A DNA stretch of 64,000 bases from Lentzea jiangxiensis (lineage in GTDB: Bacteria > Actinomycetota > Actinomycetes > Mycobacteriales > Pseudonocardiaceae): assembly GCF_900104175.1 (NCBI RefSeq), contig NZ_FNIX01000022.1, forward strand, positions 1-64,000, written 5' to 3'. Position 1 is the first letter of the stretch. Every line of letters begins with the position of its first letter. Under the pieces are notes generated by a model. That model worked only from the letters and a program-made list of their open reading frames with translations. It did no database searches and was not told the DNA's origin. Below are positions 1-8,794 of this stretch, piece after piece. A program made the position numbers and the translations under genes.

Positions 1-586
1 CACCGCCGGCGACCTGGTGAACCGCAAGTTCCACCGGCTGAAACCGAACGAACTGTGGGTCACCGACATCACTCAACACAGGACGAGAGAAGGATGGCTC
101 TACTGCGCCGCGGTTCTGGACGCGTTTAGCCGTCGGATCGTGGGCTGGTCGATTGACTCCACACAGGACTCAACCCTGGTCGTCAACGCGCTCGATATGG
201 CCATTCGCAACCGGCGCCCCGCGCCCGGCGGCATCGTCCACGCCGATCACGGAACCCAGTTCACCTCCTGGGTCTTCGGCGACAAGATCCGCTCAGCCGG
301 TCTGCTGCCGTCCTTCGGAAGCGTCGGCGACGGCCTCGACAACGCGATGATGGAATCCTTCTGGTCATCGATGCAGATCGAGCTACTGAACCGCCAACGA
401 TGGAAGACCCGCGTGGAGCTGGCCAACGCGATCTTCGACTACATCGAGATCTTCCACAACCGCCGCCGACGGCACTCCGCCCTCGGCTATCTCACCCCAA
501 TCGAGTACGAACTACGCTCTGACCACGACACCATCACCGCTGCCAGTTAGCCACAACGACTGGAACCCTTCCGGTGGGGCAGGTCA
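1..586 (+). mobile_element. Right end of an IS3-family insertion sequence
   Basis: The window opens inside an IS3-type element. Its transposase ORF ends at 550. A plausible terminal inverted-repeat end follows at about 576-586, reading TGACCTGCCCC on the minus strand and thus ending in CA on the plus strand. The left end lies outside the window, so target duplication cannot be checked. The junction interrupts a minus-strand ORF that starts at 701. Confidence 0.7.
2..550 (+). CDS. IS3-family transposase OrfB, 5' partial
   Basis: DDE-type integrase-core transposase; the reading frame is open to the left edge, so the N-terminus is missing. The visible part holds all three catalytic acids in typical context: the first Asp in WVTDIT, the second in HADHGTQF, and the Glu in NAMMESFWS. 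The C-terminal FHNRRRRHSALGYLTPIEYE block is diagnostic for IS3 OrfB. It catalyses cut-and-paste or copy-out transposition as the product of orfA/orfB frameshifting (family knowledge). The visible portion is intact, so the copy may be functional. Confidence 0.9.
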   Translation, partial: TAGDLVNRKFHRLKPNELWVTDITQHRTREGWLYCAAVLDAFSRRIVGWSIDSTQDSTLVVNALDMAIRNRRPAPGGIVHADHGTQFTSWVFGDKIRSAGLLPSFGSVGDGLDNAMMESFWSSMQIELLNRQRWKTRVELANAIFDYIEIFHNRRRRHSALGYLTPIEYELRSDHDTITAAS

Positions 587-701
587 CCACTGTCACCCAC
601 TCGTGCAGCAGATCCGACCGACGAGCTCGCCGAGTGAGTAGCAGTTGACGATGGCGCCGGTAAACAGCGGCCTGTTCGGGGAAGTCGTAGGTGGCGTTCA
701 T
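587..701 (-). pseudogene. Small gene truncated by the IS insertion
   Basis: An ATG at 701 follows a good ribosome site (GGAGAAG) and opens an ORF beginning MNATYDFPEQAAVYRRHRQL, lying 30 bases downstream of the lipoprotein gene on the same strand. After about 38 codons it runs into the IS end and stops at 534. The start signal and operon-like position suggest a real gene whose 3' part was displaced by the IS element. I do not recognise the family. Confidence 0.45.
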
Positions 702-731
702 CGCTTCTCCTGCCGTTGCGGGCAGGATGGT

Positions 732-1283
732 TCAGCCGGTGTGGACTTCGGCAGTCGCTGTGATGGCGCCATCCAGATCGGCGATGAGGTTGGCGGCGTC
801 GCCGTCCAGGCGTCCGATGATCACGATGCCGGAGTAGTAGGACTGGTCGCCGTAGTAGAAGACGAGATCGTTGCCGGGTGCGTAGTACCCGACATCCCCG
901 ATGTCGGGGTCTGCGCCGTCTGGTTGGCCGTCCCGTGACAGCGGCGCGGGCAGTGGTCCGGTTTTCTCCACCGAGCCGTGATCGACCATGTCGATGGTCA
1001 AGGGTAGCTGGGTGATGAGGTCACGGCCGGCGGCGCTGTCGAAGATCGTGGCCTGGAGGCGCTGGTCGCCGATGGTGATCTGCATCTTCATCTGCTCTTC
1101 CTGGTGAGGAGAGGAGTCCGCGTCGCGGGAGGTGCCGCCTGGCTGCGACGCTGCGGCTGTCGATGAGCGGTCCGCGTCCTGAGCGCTGCCGGATGAGGTC
1201 GATGGTGTTCCACCGCAACCGGCAGCGGTCACTCCGGCGACCGTCAGCAGGACTGCGCGGGCGACCGCGCGTGAGGCCGGCAT
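732..1283 (-). CDS. Cyclophilin-like-fold lipoprotein
   Basis: 183-residue predicted lipoprotein. I chose the ATG at 1283 because GGGAG lies 6 bases upstream; an ATG at 1301 is also possible. The N-terminus is a lipoprotein signal (MPASRAVARAVLLTVAG followed by TAAGC lipobox), then a Ser/Asp-rich linker to about residue 65. The C-terminal 115 residues (starting MQITIGDQRLQATIFDS, with DIGDVGYYAPGNDLVFYYGD and a YYSGIVIIGRLDGD stretch) match the cyclophilin-like domain seen in many actinobacterial and Gram-positive proteins. Such domains have no established isomerase activity. Expected location is the outer face of the membrane. The next gene downstream is cut by the IS element. Confidence 0.8.
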   Translation of the reverse strand: MPASRAVARAVLLTVAGVTAAGCGGTPSTSSGSAQDADRSSTAAASQPGGTSRDADSSPHQEEQMKMQITIGDQRLQATIFDSAAGRDLITQLPLTIDMVDHGSVEKTGPLPAPLSRDGQPDGADPDIGDVGYYAPGNDLVFYYGDQSYYSGIVIIGRLDGDAANLIADLDGAITATAEVHTG

Positions 1284-1454
1284 GAGCATCTCCCTATCCA
1301 TGTGAGGTGAGCCCGCTCGCGGCGACGTGTCGGACGGGTTGTCATTGATGGCAACGAAGTTCCGCGCTGTCAGACGGCAGGCCCGGGGTGCTTTTCGCCA
1401 TGGGCTCCCGGCAGGCCGATGCCGGTCCCGGGCTGCCGGGGGGCCACGTGCCGG

Positions 1455-2558
1455 TCAGGCGAGGTTCGTGGTGAAGAACTCGTCGAGCCTGTCGAAGGGG
1501 ATGATGTCCTTGCGGTCGTAGAGGTCGACGTGGTTCGCGCCCGGGACGATCATGAGGTCGACGGTGCCGGGGGCCATCGCCTGGACGTCCTCGGAGTAGT
1601 AGCGGGAGTGCGCGTCGGCACCGGCCACCAGAAGGGCCTTGCGGGGCGCCAGCATGTCGAGGTCGGTCATCAGCGGGAAGGCGAAGAACGACATCGGCGT
1701 AGTGGCGGTCCAGGCGGTGGTGGAGTTGATCGAGCGCGGGTGGTAGCCGCGTTCGGTGCGGTAGTAGTCGAAGAAGATCCTCGTGATCGGGTCGGCGTCC
1801 GGTGGGAGGGTCTTGGGCAGGACGGTGCCAGAGGGGGCGACGTCGCCGTTCTGGTCGAAGGGGACCTCGTGGGAGAGCCGCGCGCAAGTGCTGTTCTCGG
1901 CGTCGATCCAGCGCTGCCGGCTGAGGTGGTCCACGACCTTCTGGCGCTGCTCACGGGTGTAGTAGTCCTGGTGTCCGCGGGACATGCTGCGCGACATGTC
2001 GTACATCGAGGTCGCGGCGACGGCCTTGATGCGGCTGTCCGCAGCCGCCGCGGTGAGTGCCATGCCGCTCAGGCCGCAGATGGCCTGCGGGCCGATCCGG
2101 TCGCGGTCGACGATCTTCTGCAGGCCGACGAAGTCGACGGCGGCGCTGTAGTCCTCGGTGTAGGTGTCGGGCGAGGCCACATCGCGCACCGCACCGCCGC
2201 TCTCGCCGGTGTAGGAGGGGTCGAAGGCGAGGGCGACGTAGCCGCGGCGGGCGAACTCGTTGGCGTAGAGGCCCGAGGACTGTTCTTTGACCGCGCCGAA
2301 CGGTCCGCTGACCACCAGGGCCGGCAGCTTGCCCCTGGCGTTCTTCGGCACGTAGAGGTCTGCGGCGACCTGGATGCCGTAGCGGTTCTTGAACCGCACC
2401 GAGGTCCGCTTGACGTTCTTGTCCAGCGCGAAGGTGTAGCCGCCCATGCCCTGTCCTGTGGCGTCTTCGGCGAGGCTGGTCCCCGCGCCGAGGGAGGGCA
2501 GAACCGTGAAGGAGGCGGCGGTCGCAGCGAACAGCCCGAGCGCTTTGCGGCGTTCCAT
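1455..2558 (-). CDS. Exported alpha/beta hydrolase
   Basis: 367-residue alpha/beta-hydrolase with a Tat-like signal (MERRKALGLFAATAAS, ending near residue 30). The nucleophile elbow GLSGM sits in CGLSGMALTAAAADSRIKAV, the acid is probably in GADAHSRYYSED, and the catalytic His is in PGANHVDLYD near the C-terminus. The overall shape is that of the YcjY/dienelactone-hydrolase group; substrate unknown. It lies 68 bases downstream of the MFS gene on the same strand and is probably co-transcribed with it, under the divergent XRE regulator. The long ORF containing it extends upstream in frame through the MFS gene, but the ATG at 2558 is the only start matching a signal peptide. Confidence 0.85.
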   Translation of the reverse strand: MERRKALGLFAATAASFTVLPSLGAGTSLAEDATGQGMGGYTFALDKNVKRTSVRFKNRYGIQVAADLYVPKNARGKLPALVVSGPFGAVKEQSSGLYANEFARRGYVALAFDPSYTGESGGAVRDVASPDTYTEDYSAAVDFVGLQKIVDRDRIGPQAICGLSGMALTAAAADSRIKAVAATSMYDMSRSMSRGHQDYYTREQRQKVVDHLSRQRWIDAENSTCARLSHEVPFDQNGDVAPSGTVLPKTLPPDADPITRIFFDYYRTERGYHPRSINSTTAWTATTPMSFFAFPLMTDLDMLAPRKALLVAGADAHSRYYSEDVQAMAPGTVDLMIVPGANHVDLYDRKDIIPFDRLDEFFTTNLA

Positions 2559-2626
2559 GAAAGTGGTCCTCACATTCGATTGGTGGGAAAAGGCACGACG
2601 GTCGGTGGTGTGGCAGCGGTGGCTGT

Positions 2627-3904
2627 TCAGCCGACGGCGCCGGTTGGTGCGGGGGACGTTTTCGCCGGACGGGCGAGGATGAGCAGGCCCACCATGGACA
2701 GCGCGACGCATGTGATCATCAGCAGGGCCATCGGCACCGCGGTGTGCTCGCCGCCGAGTCCGGCGATCGGGGCGATGACGCCGGCGGCGGTCCACTGGAC
2801 GAAGCCGAGGACCGCCGAGCCGGTGCCGGGGTGCTCGGGTACCTCCGCGGAGGCGAGTGCGCCGCCGTTGGGGCCGATGAGGCCTTGCGCGGTCATGAGC
2901 ACGGCGAAGCAGAGGATGGCCAGCGGCAGCGGGGTGTCCCACCACAGCGCACCGGCGAGCATCGCCACGCCGGCGAGCAGGGCGGCGACCTGTCCGGCGG
3001 CGATGACCTTGCGTGTCGCGACGCGTCCGGCGAGCCGGGCTGCGATCAGCGCGGCGATCGTCATGCCGGCGGCGTTGGCGGCGAAGTCGGCCGAGTACGC
3101 GACCGGAGACATTCCGTTCATCGATTGCAGCACGAACGCCGAGGTCGCCACGTAGGCGAACACCGCACCCATCGCTGACCCGCTGACCAGTACGTATCCG
3201 ATGTAGCGGCGCTGGCGCAGCACGTGCCGTCCGTTGGTCATGAACGCTCGCAGGCCGCCGCCGTGCCGGTGTTCGACCGGCAGCGTCTCCGGTACGGCCG
3301 CCAGTACGGCGAGGGTCATCGCGACGCCCATGGCCGCGACGGCCCAGAACGACATTCGCCAGTGCGACAGCTGCAGGATGACCGCGCCGAGCAGCGGCCC
3401 GACGATCGGCGCGATGCCGCCGACGGCCGCGATGACGTTCAGGATGCGCACCAGCCGGGCGCCGCGGGCGAGGTCGACGATGACGGCCCGGCCGATGACC
3501 ATGGCCCAGCCGCCGGCGAAGCCCTGCAGGAAGCGCCCCGCCATCATGACCGCGATGGAGGGGGTGAGGGCGCACACGATCGAGGCGGCCGTCATGACGA
3601 CGATGGAGGCGATCAGCAGCCGCCGCCGGCCGTGCTGGTCGGACACCGGGCCGCCGATGAGCTGTCCGAGGGCCATGCCGACGAAGAAGGTGGTCAGGGT
3701 CAGCTGGACCTGCGTCGCCGTCGCGGACAGGTCCCCCGCGACGCGGGGGAACGCCGGCACGTACATGTCGGTGGCCAGCGGCGCGATCGCGGTCAGGAAG
3801 ATCACGGTGGCGACCAGGCCGGCGGTGAGCCGCGCCTGGCGACGCACCGGGCCGGACACGCCCCTGTCGACCGGCGACGCCGGCGCGGAGATCAGTGAGG
3901 GCAT
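2627..3904 (-). CDS. Bcr/CflA-type MFS drug efflux transporter
   Basis: 425-residue major facilitator with 12 predicted membrane segments. MFS signature A is between helices 2 and 3 (GGPVSDQHGRRRLLI) and the helix 4-5 region has RFLQGFAGGWAMVIGRAVI, as in drug:H+ antiporters of the Bcr/CflA group. The ATG at 3904 is preferred because upstream residues of the longer ORF are unlike the family. It is first in an operon with the downstream hydrolase and divergent from the XRE regulator. A palindrome sits between the two genes. A role in export of a toxic compound is inferred. Confidence 0.88.
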   Translation of the reverse strand: MPSLISAPASPVDRGVSGPVRRQARLTAGLVATVIFLTAIAPLATDMYVPAFPRVAGDLSATATQVQLTLTTFFVGMALGQLIGGPVSDQHGRRRLLIASIVVMTAASIVCALTPSIAVMMAGRFLQGFAGGWAMVIGRAVIVDLARGARLVRILNVIAAVGGIAPIVGPLLGAVILQLSHWRMSFWAVAAMGVAMTLAVLAAVPETLPVEHRHGGGLRAFMTNGRHVLRQRRYIGYVLVSGSAMGAVFAYVATSAFVLQSMNGMSPVAYSADFAANAAGMTIAALIAARLAGRVATRKVIAAGQVAALLAGVAMLAGALWWDTPLPLAILCFAVLMTAQGLIGPNGGALASAEVPEHPGTGSAVLGFVQWTAAGVIAPIAGLGGEHTAVPMALLMITCVALSMVGLLILARPAKTSPAPTGAVG

Positions 3905-3955
3905 GTGTCTGAGCAAACCCGCTGCGGGCGGCACCAAGAAGACACCAGCCATAGG

Positions 3956-3970
3956 TGTACCGGCAGTACA
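3956..3970. promoter_or_regulatory. Palindromic operator candidate between MFS and XRE genes
   Basis: TGTAC-N5-GTACA with perfect 5-base arms lies in the divergent intergenic region, 52 bases from the MFS start and 37 bases from the preferred XRE start. The same element, with one arm mismatch, occurs at 5122-5136 in front of a decayed XRE copy. That makes it a good candidate binding site for the XRE regulator. Confidence 0.5.
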
Positions 3971-4006
3971 TCCCAGTTCGGCGGGATGCGTCGTACGGTC
4001 GAGACC

Positions 4007-4882
4007 GTGAACAACCGAGCCGAAGTGCACGACTTCCTCACGTCGCGGCGTGCCAAGGTCACGCCCGAGCAGGCCGGCCTTCCGACCGCGGGGCAGCGCC
4101 GCGTCCCTGGGCTGCGCCGCACCGAGGTGGCCTCGCTGGCCGGGATGAGCGTGGAGTACTACGCCAAACTCGAGCGCGGTCAGCTCGCGGGGGTCTCCCC
4201 CGGTGTGCTGGAGGCCGTGGCTCGCGCCTTGCAATTGGACGACGCCGAGCGCGCCCACCTGCTGCGCCTGGCACAGCAGGCCAACGGCAGCGGCGCGCTG
4301 TTGCGCCCGACCCGCAAGCCGAAACAACGCACGATCCGGCCCAGCCTGCAATGGTCGCTCGACAGCGTCACCGCCCCGGCGATCGTGGTGAACCTGCGCC
4401 AGGACCTGCTCGCCGCGAACCTGCTCGGCCGCGCGATGTACAGCGACGTCTACACCGACTCAGCCGGTGTACCGAACTTCGGCCGGTTCACTTTCCTCGA
4501 GCCCCTCGCGCGCCGGTTCTACCCGAACTGGAACCTCGCCGCCGACATGCTCGTGGCGAATCTGCGCACCGCCGCCGGCGTCGATCCGCACGACAAAGGC
4601 CTGCACGACCTCGTGGGCGAGCTGTCCACCCGCAGCGACGAGTTCCGCCGCCGCTGGGGCGCTCACAACGTCCGCATCCACGGCACCGGCATGAAAACCT
4701 TTCACCACCACGTCGTCGGGGACCTCGAACTGGCGTACGAGAGCATGGAACTGCGGGCCGAGCCGGACCTCGTCATGACGATCTACACCGCCGAACCCGA
4801 TTCGCCGACCGCCCAGGCGCTGTCGCTGCTCGCTTCCTGGGCAGCCACCGAGACCAGCACCTTGTCATCGCCCGAACGTTGA
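4007..4882 (+). CDS. XRE-family regulator with MmyB-like ligand domain
   Basis: 291-residue transcriptional regulator. Residues 1-75 form a helix-turn-helix of the type HDFLTSRRAKVTPEQAGLP...RVPGLRRTEVASLAGMSVEYYAKLERG. The rest matches the C-terminal MmyB-like, PAS-related domain (NLLGRAMYSDVY, RFYPNWNLAADMLVANLR, HGTGMKTFHHHVVGDLELAYE). This architecture is abundant in actinomycetes and usually represses a neighbouring oxidoreductase or transporter gene. Start GTG 4007 matches the usual N-terminus; an in-frame ATG at 3986 is the alternative. It is divergent from the MFS-hydrolase operon, its likely target. Confidence 0.88.
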   Translation: MNNRAEVHDFLTSRRAKVTPEQAGLPTAGQRRVPGLRRTEVASLAGMSVEYYAKLERGQLAGVSPGVLEAVARALQLDDAERAHLLRLAQQANGSGALLRPTRKPKQRTIRPSLQWSLDSVTAPAIVVNLRQDLLAANLLGRAMYSDVYTDSAGVPNFGRFTFLEPLARRFYPNWNLAADMLVANLRTAAGVDPHDKGLHDLVGELSTRSDEFRRRWGAHNVRIHGTGMKTFHHHVVGDLELAYESMELRAEPDLVMTIYTAEPDSPTAQALSLLASWAATETSTLSSPER

Positions 4883-5004
4883 GTACCGCGCACGACCGCG
4901 CCGATGGCGGATGCCCACAGGATCCGGATGCAAGCACGGCGCGATGCTGCTGCCTGACAACGACGTGGGGACGGACGCCGAGGTGACGGAGGCCGAGGGA
5001 ACCG

Positions 5005-5090
5005 GAAGGCTTCCCTGCCTGCTCGGGGGGTGATCTTCGCCCGCCGCGAGGTGAGTAGCTCGCGGACCTCTCGACTGTTGTCCGCGGCAC
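5005..5090 (-). pseudogene. Remnant of an XRE regulator N-terminus
   Basis: On the minus strand the frame reads NSREVRELLTSRRAKITP, then after a one-base shift PEQAGKP. This is clearly homologous to NRAEVHDFLTSRRAKVTPEQAGLP of the intact gene at 4007. The rest of the protein is unrecognisable and the remnant runs toward the 3' end of the intact gene. Upstream of it (5122-5136) the intergenic palindrome is also retained. It is most likely a decayed paralogue. Confidence 0.65.
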
Positions 5091-5121
5091 CGACGGTACG
5101 TACCGAGGACAAGCCCCAGGG

Positions 5122-5136
5122 GGTACTGCGGGTACA
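5122..5136. promoter_or_regulatory. Second copy of the TGTAC-N5-GTACA-like palindrome
   Basis: On the minus strand it reads TGTAC-CCGCA-GTACC, upstream of the XRE remnant at about the same distance as the palindrome at 3956-3970 is from the intact gene. One arm base differs. Confidence 0.4.
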
Positions 5137-5312
5137 CGTCTTGATGGTGACCCGGTTGGCGGGTGGCGAGCGGGTTATCCGAATGCAGTGGTGCTTTCGG
5201 TCTGCCGTGGACACGGCAGGCAGTGAGCCCGCGTCCGAGCTGGACAGTCGCTGAAGTGGATCTCCCGCCGATGCGTGTGGTTCCAGGAGTTCGACGGAGC
5301 CGAGGACGCGAT

Positions 5313-5866
5313 CTACGACGAAGATGAGCCGATTTCGCCGGTGTAGGCCCGCGGACATCGCGGCGGAATCTTCACGACGTCGATGGCGGCGTCACCGAGA
5401 ACAGAATCAAACGACGCCGCGAACTGGCCCGCCCCATCACGAACCAGGAATCGAAAGTCGTTCGCACGATCGTCAAGCGTCATAAGAAGCCGCACGCCAG
5501 CATGCTCGCCGCGTCTCATCGACCCGCGGTCGCCCAGTCCGGTTCGGGCAGGGTCCACTTCTTGGCGACCAGGCGCCGACGCCACGCAGCACGGTGTCCG
5601 GGCACCAACCGGTGCTCTCGCAGCCACACCGGTAACCGCTGCACCAACGCGGCCGACACCGCACGATCAGCCCAATCCAACCGCGGACGACGCCGACCTC
5701 GACGCAACACCGCGACTTCGTGCCGCAACACCAGCGACTCGACGTCCTTGGCCGCCGAAGACCGACCGAGCAGAAACAGCCAACCACGCAGCTGGACAAA
5801 GACGAAGCACAACAGTCGCAGCGCCACGCCCGCGATCATGTCCGCAGGACCACAGAACCTGATCAC
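5313..5866 (-). pseudogene. Integrase-core transposase with central deletion
   Basis: The N-terminal part (5866 to about 5516) has the characteristic start of an actinobacterial integrase-type transposase: a hydrophobic leader, then SSAAKDVESLVLRHEVAVLRR and RPRLDWADRAVSAALVQRLP. In another frame, 5313-5627 contains the DDE-domain piece LLMTLDDRANDFRFLVRDGAGQF...VVKIPPRCPRA. The segment between them, and the C-terminus, are missing. It cannot encode an active enzyme. Two further remnants of the same family lie at 18600-18720 and 53761-54166. Confidence 0.7.
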
Positions 5867-6197
5867 CGCAGCTCAGCGTACGAGTGCGGAGTTCCGGCAC
5901 CCCACACCCGCCATGTCCCACGTGGCATGACCAGTCACGCACCACGGAGACAACTGCCTGAAATCCAGCAAGCGGATCCACAGCGAAGCCAATATCAAGA
6001 ACGCACATCCGGAGATCTTCCTCGGCTATTCACAAAAATTATGAGACGACATAAATTCCAAGAGAAGTGGAAATATGCGGTTCACATGGACTTGAACAGC
6101 CGTCACGCGGCGGTGTCGATGTTAAAAATCATTACGATATGACAATTTGGAAGACTGCGGGTATCGCCACCACAGGTGAAGTGGTAGATTGTGTGTT
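5867..6197. other. Intergenic, locally AT-rich, no gene seen
   Basis: About 330 bases between the transposase remnant and the structured leader. The segment 6030-6180 is distinctly richer in A and T than its surroundings, which fits a promoter region for the secreted protein at 6386. No convincing coding frame is present. Confidence 0.4.
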
Positions 6198-6268
6198 GTT
6201 ACCCCGGACCTCGGTGACGTGACTTGCTCCGCGACCTCGCGGACACAGTACACGAGCCGAGGTTTTTT
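6198..6268 (+). promoter_or_regulatory. Structured 5' leader element, copy A
   Basis: The block starts GTTACCCCGG and is shared with a minus-strand block at 13047-13118. Outer arms ACCTCGG (6208-6214) and CCGAGGT (6257-6263) pair perfectly. An inner hairpin TCCGCG/CGCGGA (6228-6233 with 6238-6243) sits between them, with exactly 13 nt on each side. Six T residues follow (6263-6268), so the outer stem could act as a terminator or attenuator. It ends about 117 bases before the ATG at 6386. Ligand or mechanism unknown. Confidence 0.6.
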
Positions 6269-6385
6269 GGTGACCGATTCGCCGCACGGCACCCTTTGGC
6301 GAGGTTTCCCGTGTGCGGCTCTTGTATCTCCCGCTGGCGCGTCCGCGCCGTGCGACTATGAACAATTCTGTTCGGGAATGATGAC

Positions 6386-7135
6386 ATGAAGATTCAACAG
6401 AGTCAGATCCGCCGGGTGATCGTCGCCGCGGTGGCCGGAGTACTCGCGGTCCCGGCCTTGTGGTCGGTAGCCCCATCGACCGCCCATGCCGCCGTCAACT
6501 GCGTCGTGAGCGCCGGCGTGACCCAAACCGACACGGTCGTGACCGGAAGTCCCGGCAACGACACGATCGACTGCGGCGGCACGAACCCCGCCAAGACGAT
6601 CAACGGCAACGGCGGCAACGACACCATCACCGGCTCAGACTTCAACGACACGATCAACGGTGGCGACGGGAACGACACCCTCACCGGCGGCACGGGCGAC
6701 GACACCCTCACCGGCGGTCTGGGCATCGACACCATCTCGGGAAGCGCCGGGAACGACACGCTCATCGGCGCCTCCAACGACGGCAGCCAGGACAGCCTTG
6801 ACGGCGGCCTCGGCACCGACAACTGCCAGGGACCCGCACCGGACCCCGACATCCACGCGAGCTGCGAGAACACGAGCACCCCGCCGGGATCGGGACCGGG
6901 CTCGGGCACGGGCAACGCGACCGAGCTGTGCATCGCGACCGGCGGCGTGCTCACCCTCACCGTGAACCCGGTGGGCTACGTCTGCCTGTTCAACCCCCTC
7001 AACCCCGCCAACCGCCGCGCCCAGGAAGCCCGCAGCATCTGCACCGGAGCCGGAGGAACGTTCGTCAGCCTGCTCCCCCTGAGCTACACCTGCCTCCTGC
7101 CGAGCACGCCACAAGCCACCCGCCTGACGAGTTGA
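6386..7135 (+). CDS. Secreted RTX-like calcium-binding repeat protein
   Basis: 249 residues. A signal peptide with cleavage after STAHA (about residue 36) is followed by tandem glycine/aspartate nonapeptides such as [27 protein letters not shown] and GGTGDDTLT (residues 53-135). These are typical hemolysin-type parallel beta-roll repeats that bind Ca2+. A Pro/Gly/Ser linker and a Cys-containing C-terminal domain ([34 protein letters not shown]) follow. There is no type I secretion system nearby and the protein has a Sec signal, so it is probably released or cell-wall located. The structured leader lies upstream. Confidence 0.82.
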   Translation: MKIQQSQIRRVIVAAVAGVLAVPALWSVAPSTAHAAVNCVVSAGVTQTDTVVTGSPGNDTIDCGGTNPAKTINGNGGNDTITGSDFNDTINGGDGNDTLTGGTGDDTLTGGLGIDTISGSAGNDTLIGASNDGSQDSLDGGLGTDNCQGPAPDPDIHASCENTSTPPGSGPGSGTGNATELCIATGGVLTLTVNPVGYVCLFNPLNPANRRAQEARSICTGAGGTFVSLLPLSYTCLLPSTPQATRLTS

Positions 7136-8047
7136 TTCTGTGCTCGTCGCGCAGCTTCGGCTGAGTGATGCGTGCACGATCGTACGAGCAGAATCAGGTA
7201 GCAATCCGCTTTTCGATGAGCCACGTGCGCTACCCGAGCGGATGCAGCTCTCGATCGCCGTGCTCCGTTGACCGTGACAGCAGAAAGCCGATGATCGCAT
7301 CGACCCGATGACGGCGAACCCGACAAAGGCGTCGATGGTCTCGCGGAGTGCGGCGGCGAGCAGAACGGTTGCGAAGGACCAGGACCAGCGGGTTGTGCGG
7401 CTGCCCCAGCAGCCGCACAACCCGGTCCGGGCCCGGGCTGGGCGGCATTCGTTCCGGTCCGAGCTCCGCGAGTCTGCTCTGCCGGTCTCAGGAGGACAGC
7501 CCGTTCGAATGCCGGCTTGCCCCAGCGGGCCGGTTCTCCTTCCCCGTCCCCCCACAACCCACAGCACCAGCAGGTCCAGGTCGTCGAACGCCGCACCGCG
7601 GGCGTGCACCAGGACGTAGCCGAGCTCGCCACCCCATGGATGAGACCGGGTGTCTCGGGCGCGACGTGGGTGGGAATACCGCCGGGGAACGAAAACTGCC
7701 GGAACTACGCCCGCAGTCCGTCCGCGTCCTGGCCGGTCGAAGAGCAGACCTCGTTGTAGGTGCCTTCCAGGTGGGCGTCGTGCCGGGTGAAGGTCGGTGC
7801 GCTTCGCGAGTGTGACTCCTCAACCGAGTTCGGTCGCCGGAAATGACGCGACGAGCACGGTCAACGGTTGGGCATGCCGCCGAGCGCCAGCACGACCACA
7901 AGACTGGCTCGGCATCGTGTCCATTCACTCCCGTCCGGCCATACGGCGACCGTTTCCGGGGAACACCGAGGACAGCGCCTCCGGCTTCCGGCGCGCGAAG
8001 TGCTTTCGGCTACGTCGCACTTACGCCGGTGGACTGTGCGCCCGCTT
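7136..8047. other. Intergenic stretch without a supportable gene
   Basis: About 900 bases. Open frames exist on both strands, but none has a ribosome site, family resemblance or expected codon bias. The minus strand around 7500-7610 (LDLLVLWVVGG) hints at a decayed gene but cannot be assigned. Confidence 0.4.
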
Positions 8048-8794
8048 TCACGGGCGTCGGGTCCTGCGGTCCCTGATCAGCTCGGTGATCTCCGGTGATC
8101 GCGACACGACCTGCTGCGCAACCTCCGACAGGAGCTGGTTGCTGTTGCGGGCGTGGGTGCGCATCAGGGAGAACGCGTCCGCGACATCGACCCGCAGGCG
8201 CTCGGTCAGGATGCCTTTCGCCTGCTCGATGACGATGCGGCTGTTGAGTGCGTTCTGCAGTTGCTCGGTGACCATCTCGCTGTGCCGCAGCGCCCGCACC
8301 TGGAGGATGCTGATCGTCGCGACGTTGGCGAAGGACTGGGCCAGCTCCACCGCGTCCTGCGGGATGGCGCAGGGCGAGATCCGGAACAGGTTCAGCGCGC
8401 CGACGATCTGCTCGCGCAGCCGCATAGGCAGCGCGTGGACGGCCGAGAACCCCAGTTCGCGCGCCGCGACCGTGAACCGGGGCCAGCGCTGCGGCTCCTG
8501 CTCCAGGTCGGCGCACGCCACGGGCTGTCCGGTGTGGAAGCAGTCCAGGCAGGGGCCTTCCTCGTCCTGCAGCTGGAACAGTTCCAGCATGCGGGCCTGT
8601 TCGGTGGACGCGGCCACCAGGTTCAGCGCACCGCGCTGGTCGGCCAGCAGGATGCCGACCGCGTCCACCTCGAGCAGCTCGACGCAGCGTCCGGTTAGGG
8701 TGTGCAGGAAGTCGATGGCGTCGAACCGCAGCACGAGCGTGTCCGCCAGCTCGACGAAGGTCTCAGTGATCCGCCGGTCCAACACGTGACTCAC
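8048..8794 (-). CDS. GAF-ANTAR regulator, type B
   Basis: 248 residues. A GAF sensor domain (about residues 10-165, with LELFQLQDEEGPCLDCFHTGQPV and a PMRLREQIVGALNLF motif) is followed by a C-terminal ANTAR RNA-binding domain (QNALNSRIVIEQAKGILTER, VADAFSLMRTHARNSNQLLSEVA). ANTAR proteins bind paired hairpins in nascent RNA and prevent termination (family knowledge). The GTG start overlaps the TGA of the upstream type-A gene (GTGA), so translation is coupled. A close paralogue lies at 15592 and a decayed one at 16968. Confidence 0.9.
   Translation of the reverse strand: MSHVLDRRITETFVELADTLVLRFDAIDFLHTLTGRCVELLEVDAVGILLADQRGALNLVAASTEQARMLELFQLQDEEGPCLDCFHTGQPVACADLEQEPQRWPRFTVAARELGFSAVHALPMRLREQIVGALNLFRISPCAIPQDAVELAQSFANVATISILQVRALRHSEMVTEQLQNALNSRIVIEQAKGILTERLRVDVADAFSLMRTHARNSNQLLSEVAQQVVSRSPEITELIRDRRTRRP

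Noticed and set aside
1419-3155. 578-codon plus-strand ORF
   Set aside because: Antisense shadow of the hydrolase and MFS genes; Val/Gly/Arg/Asp-rich composition with no family resemblance.
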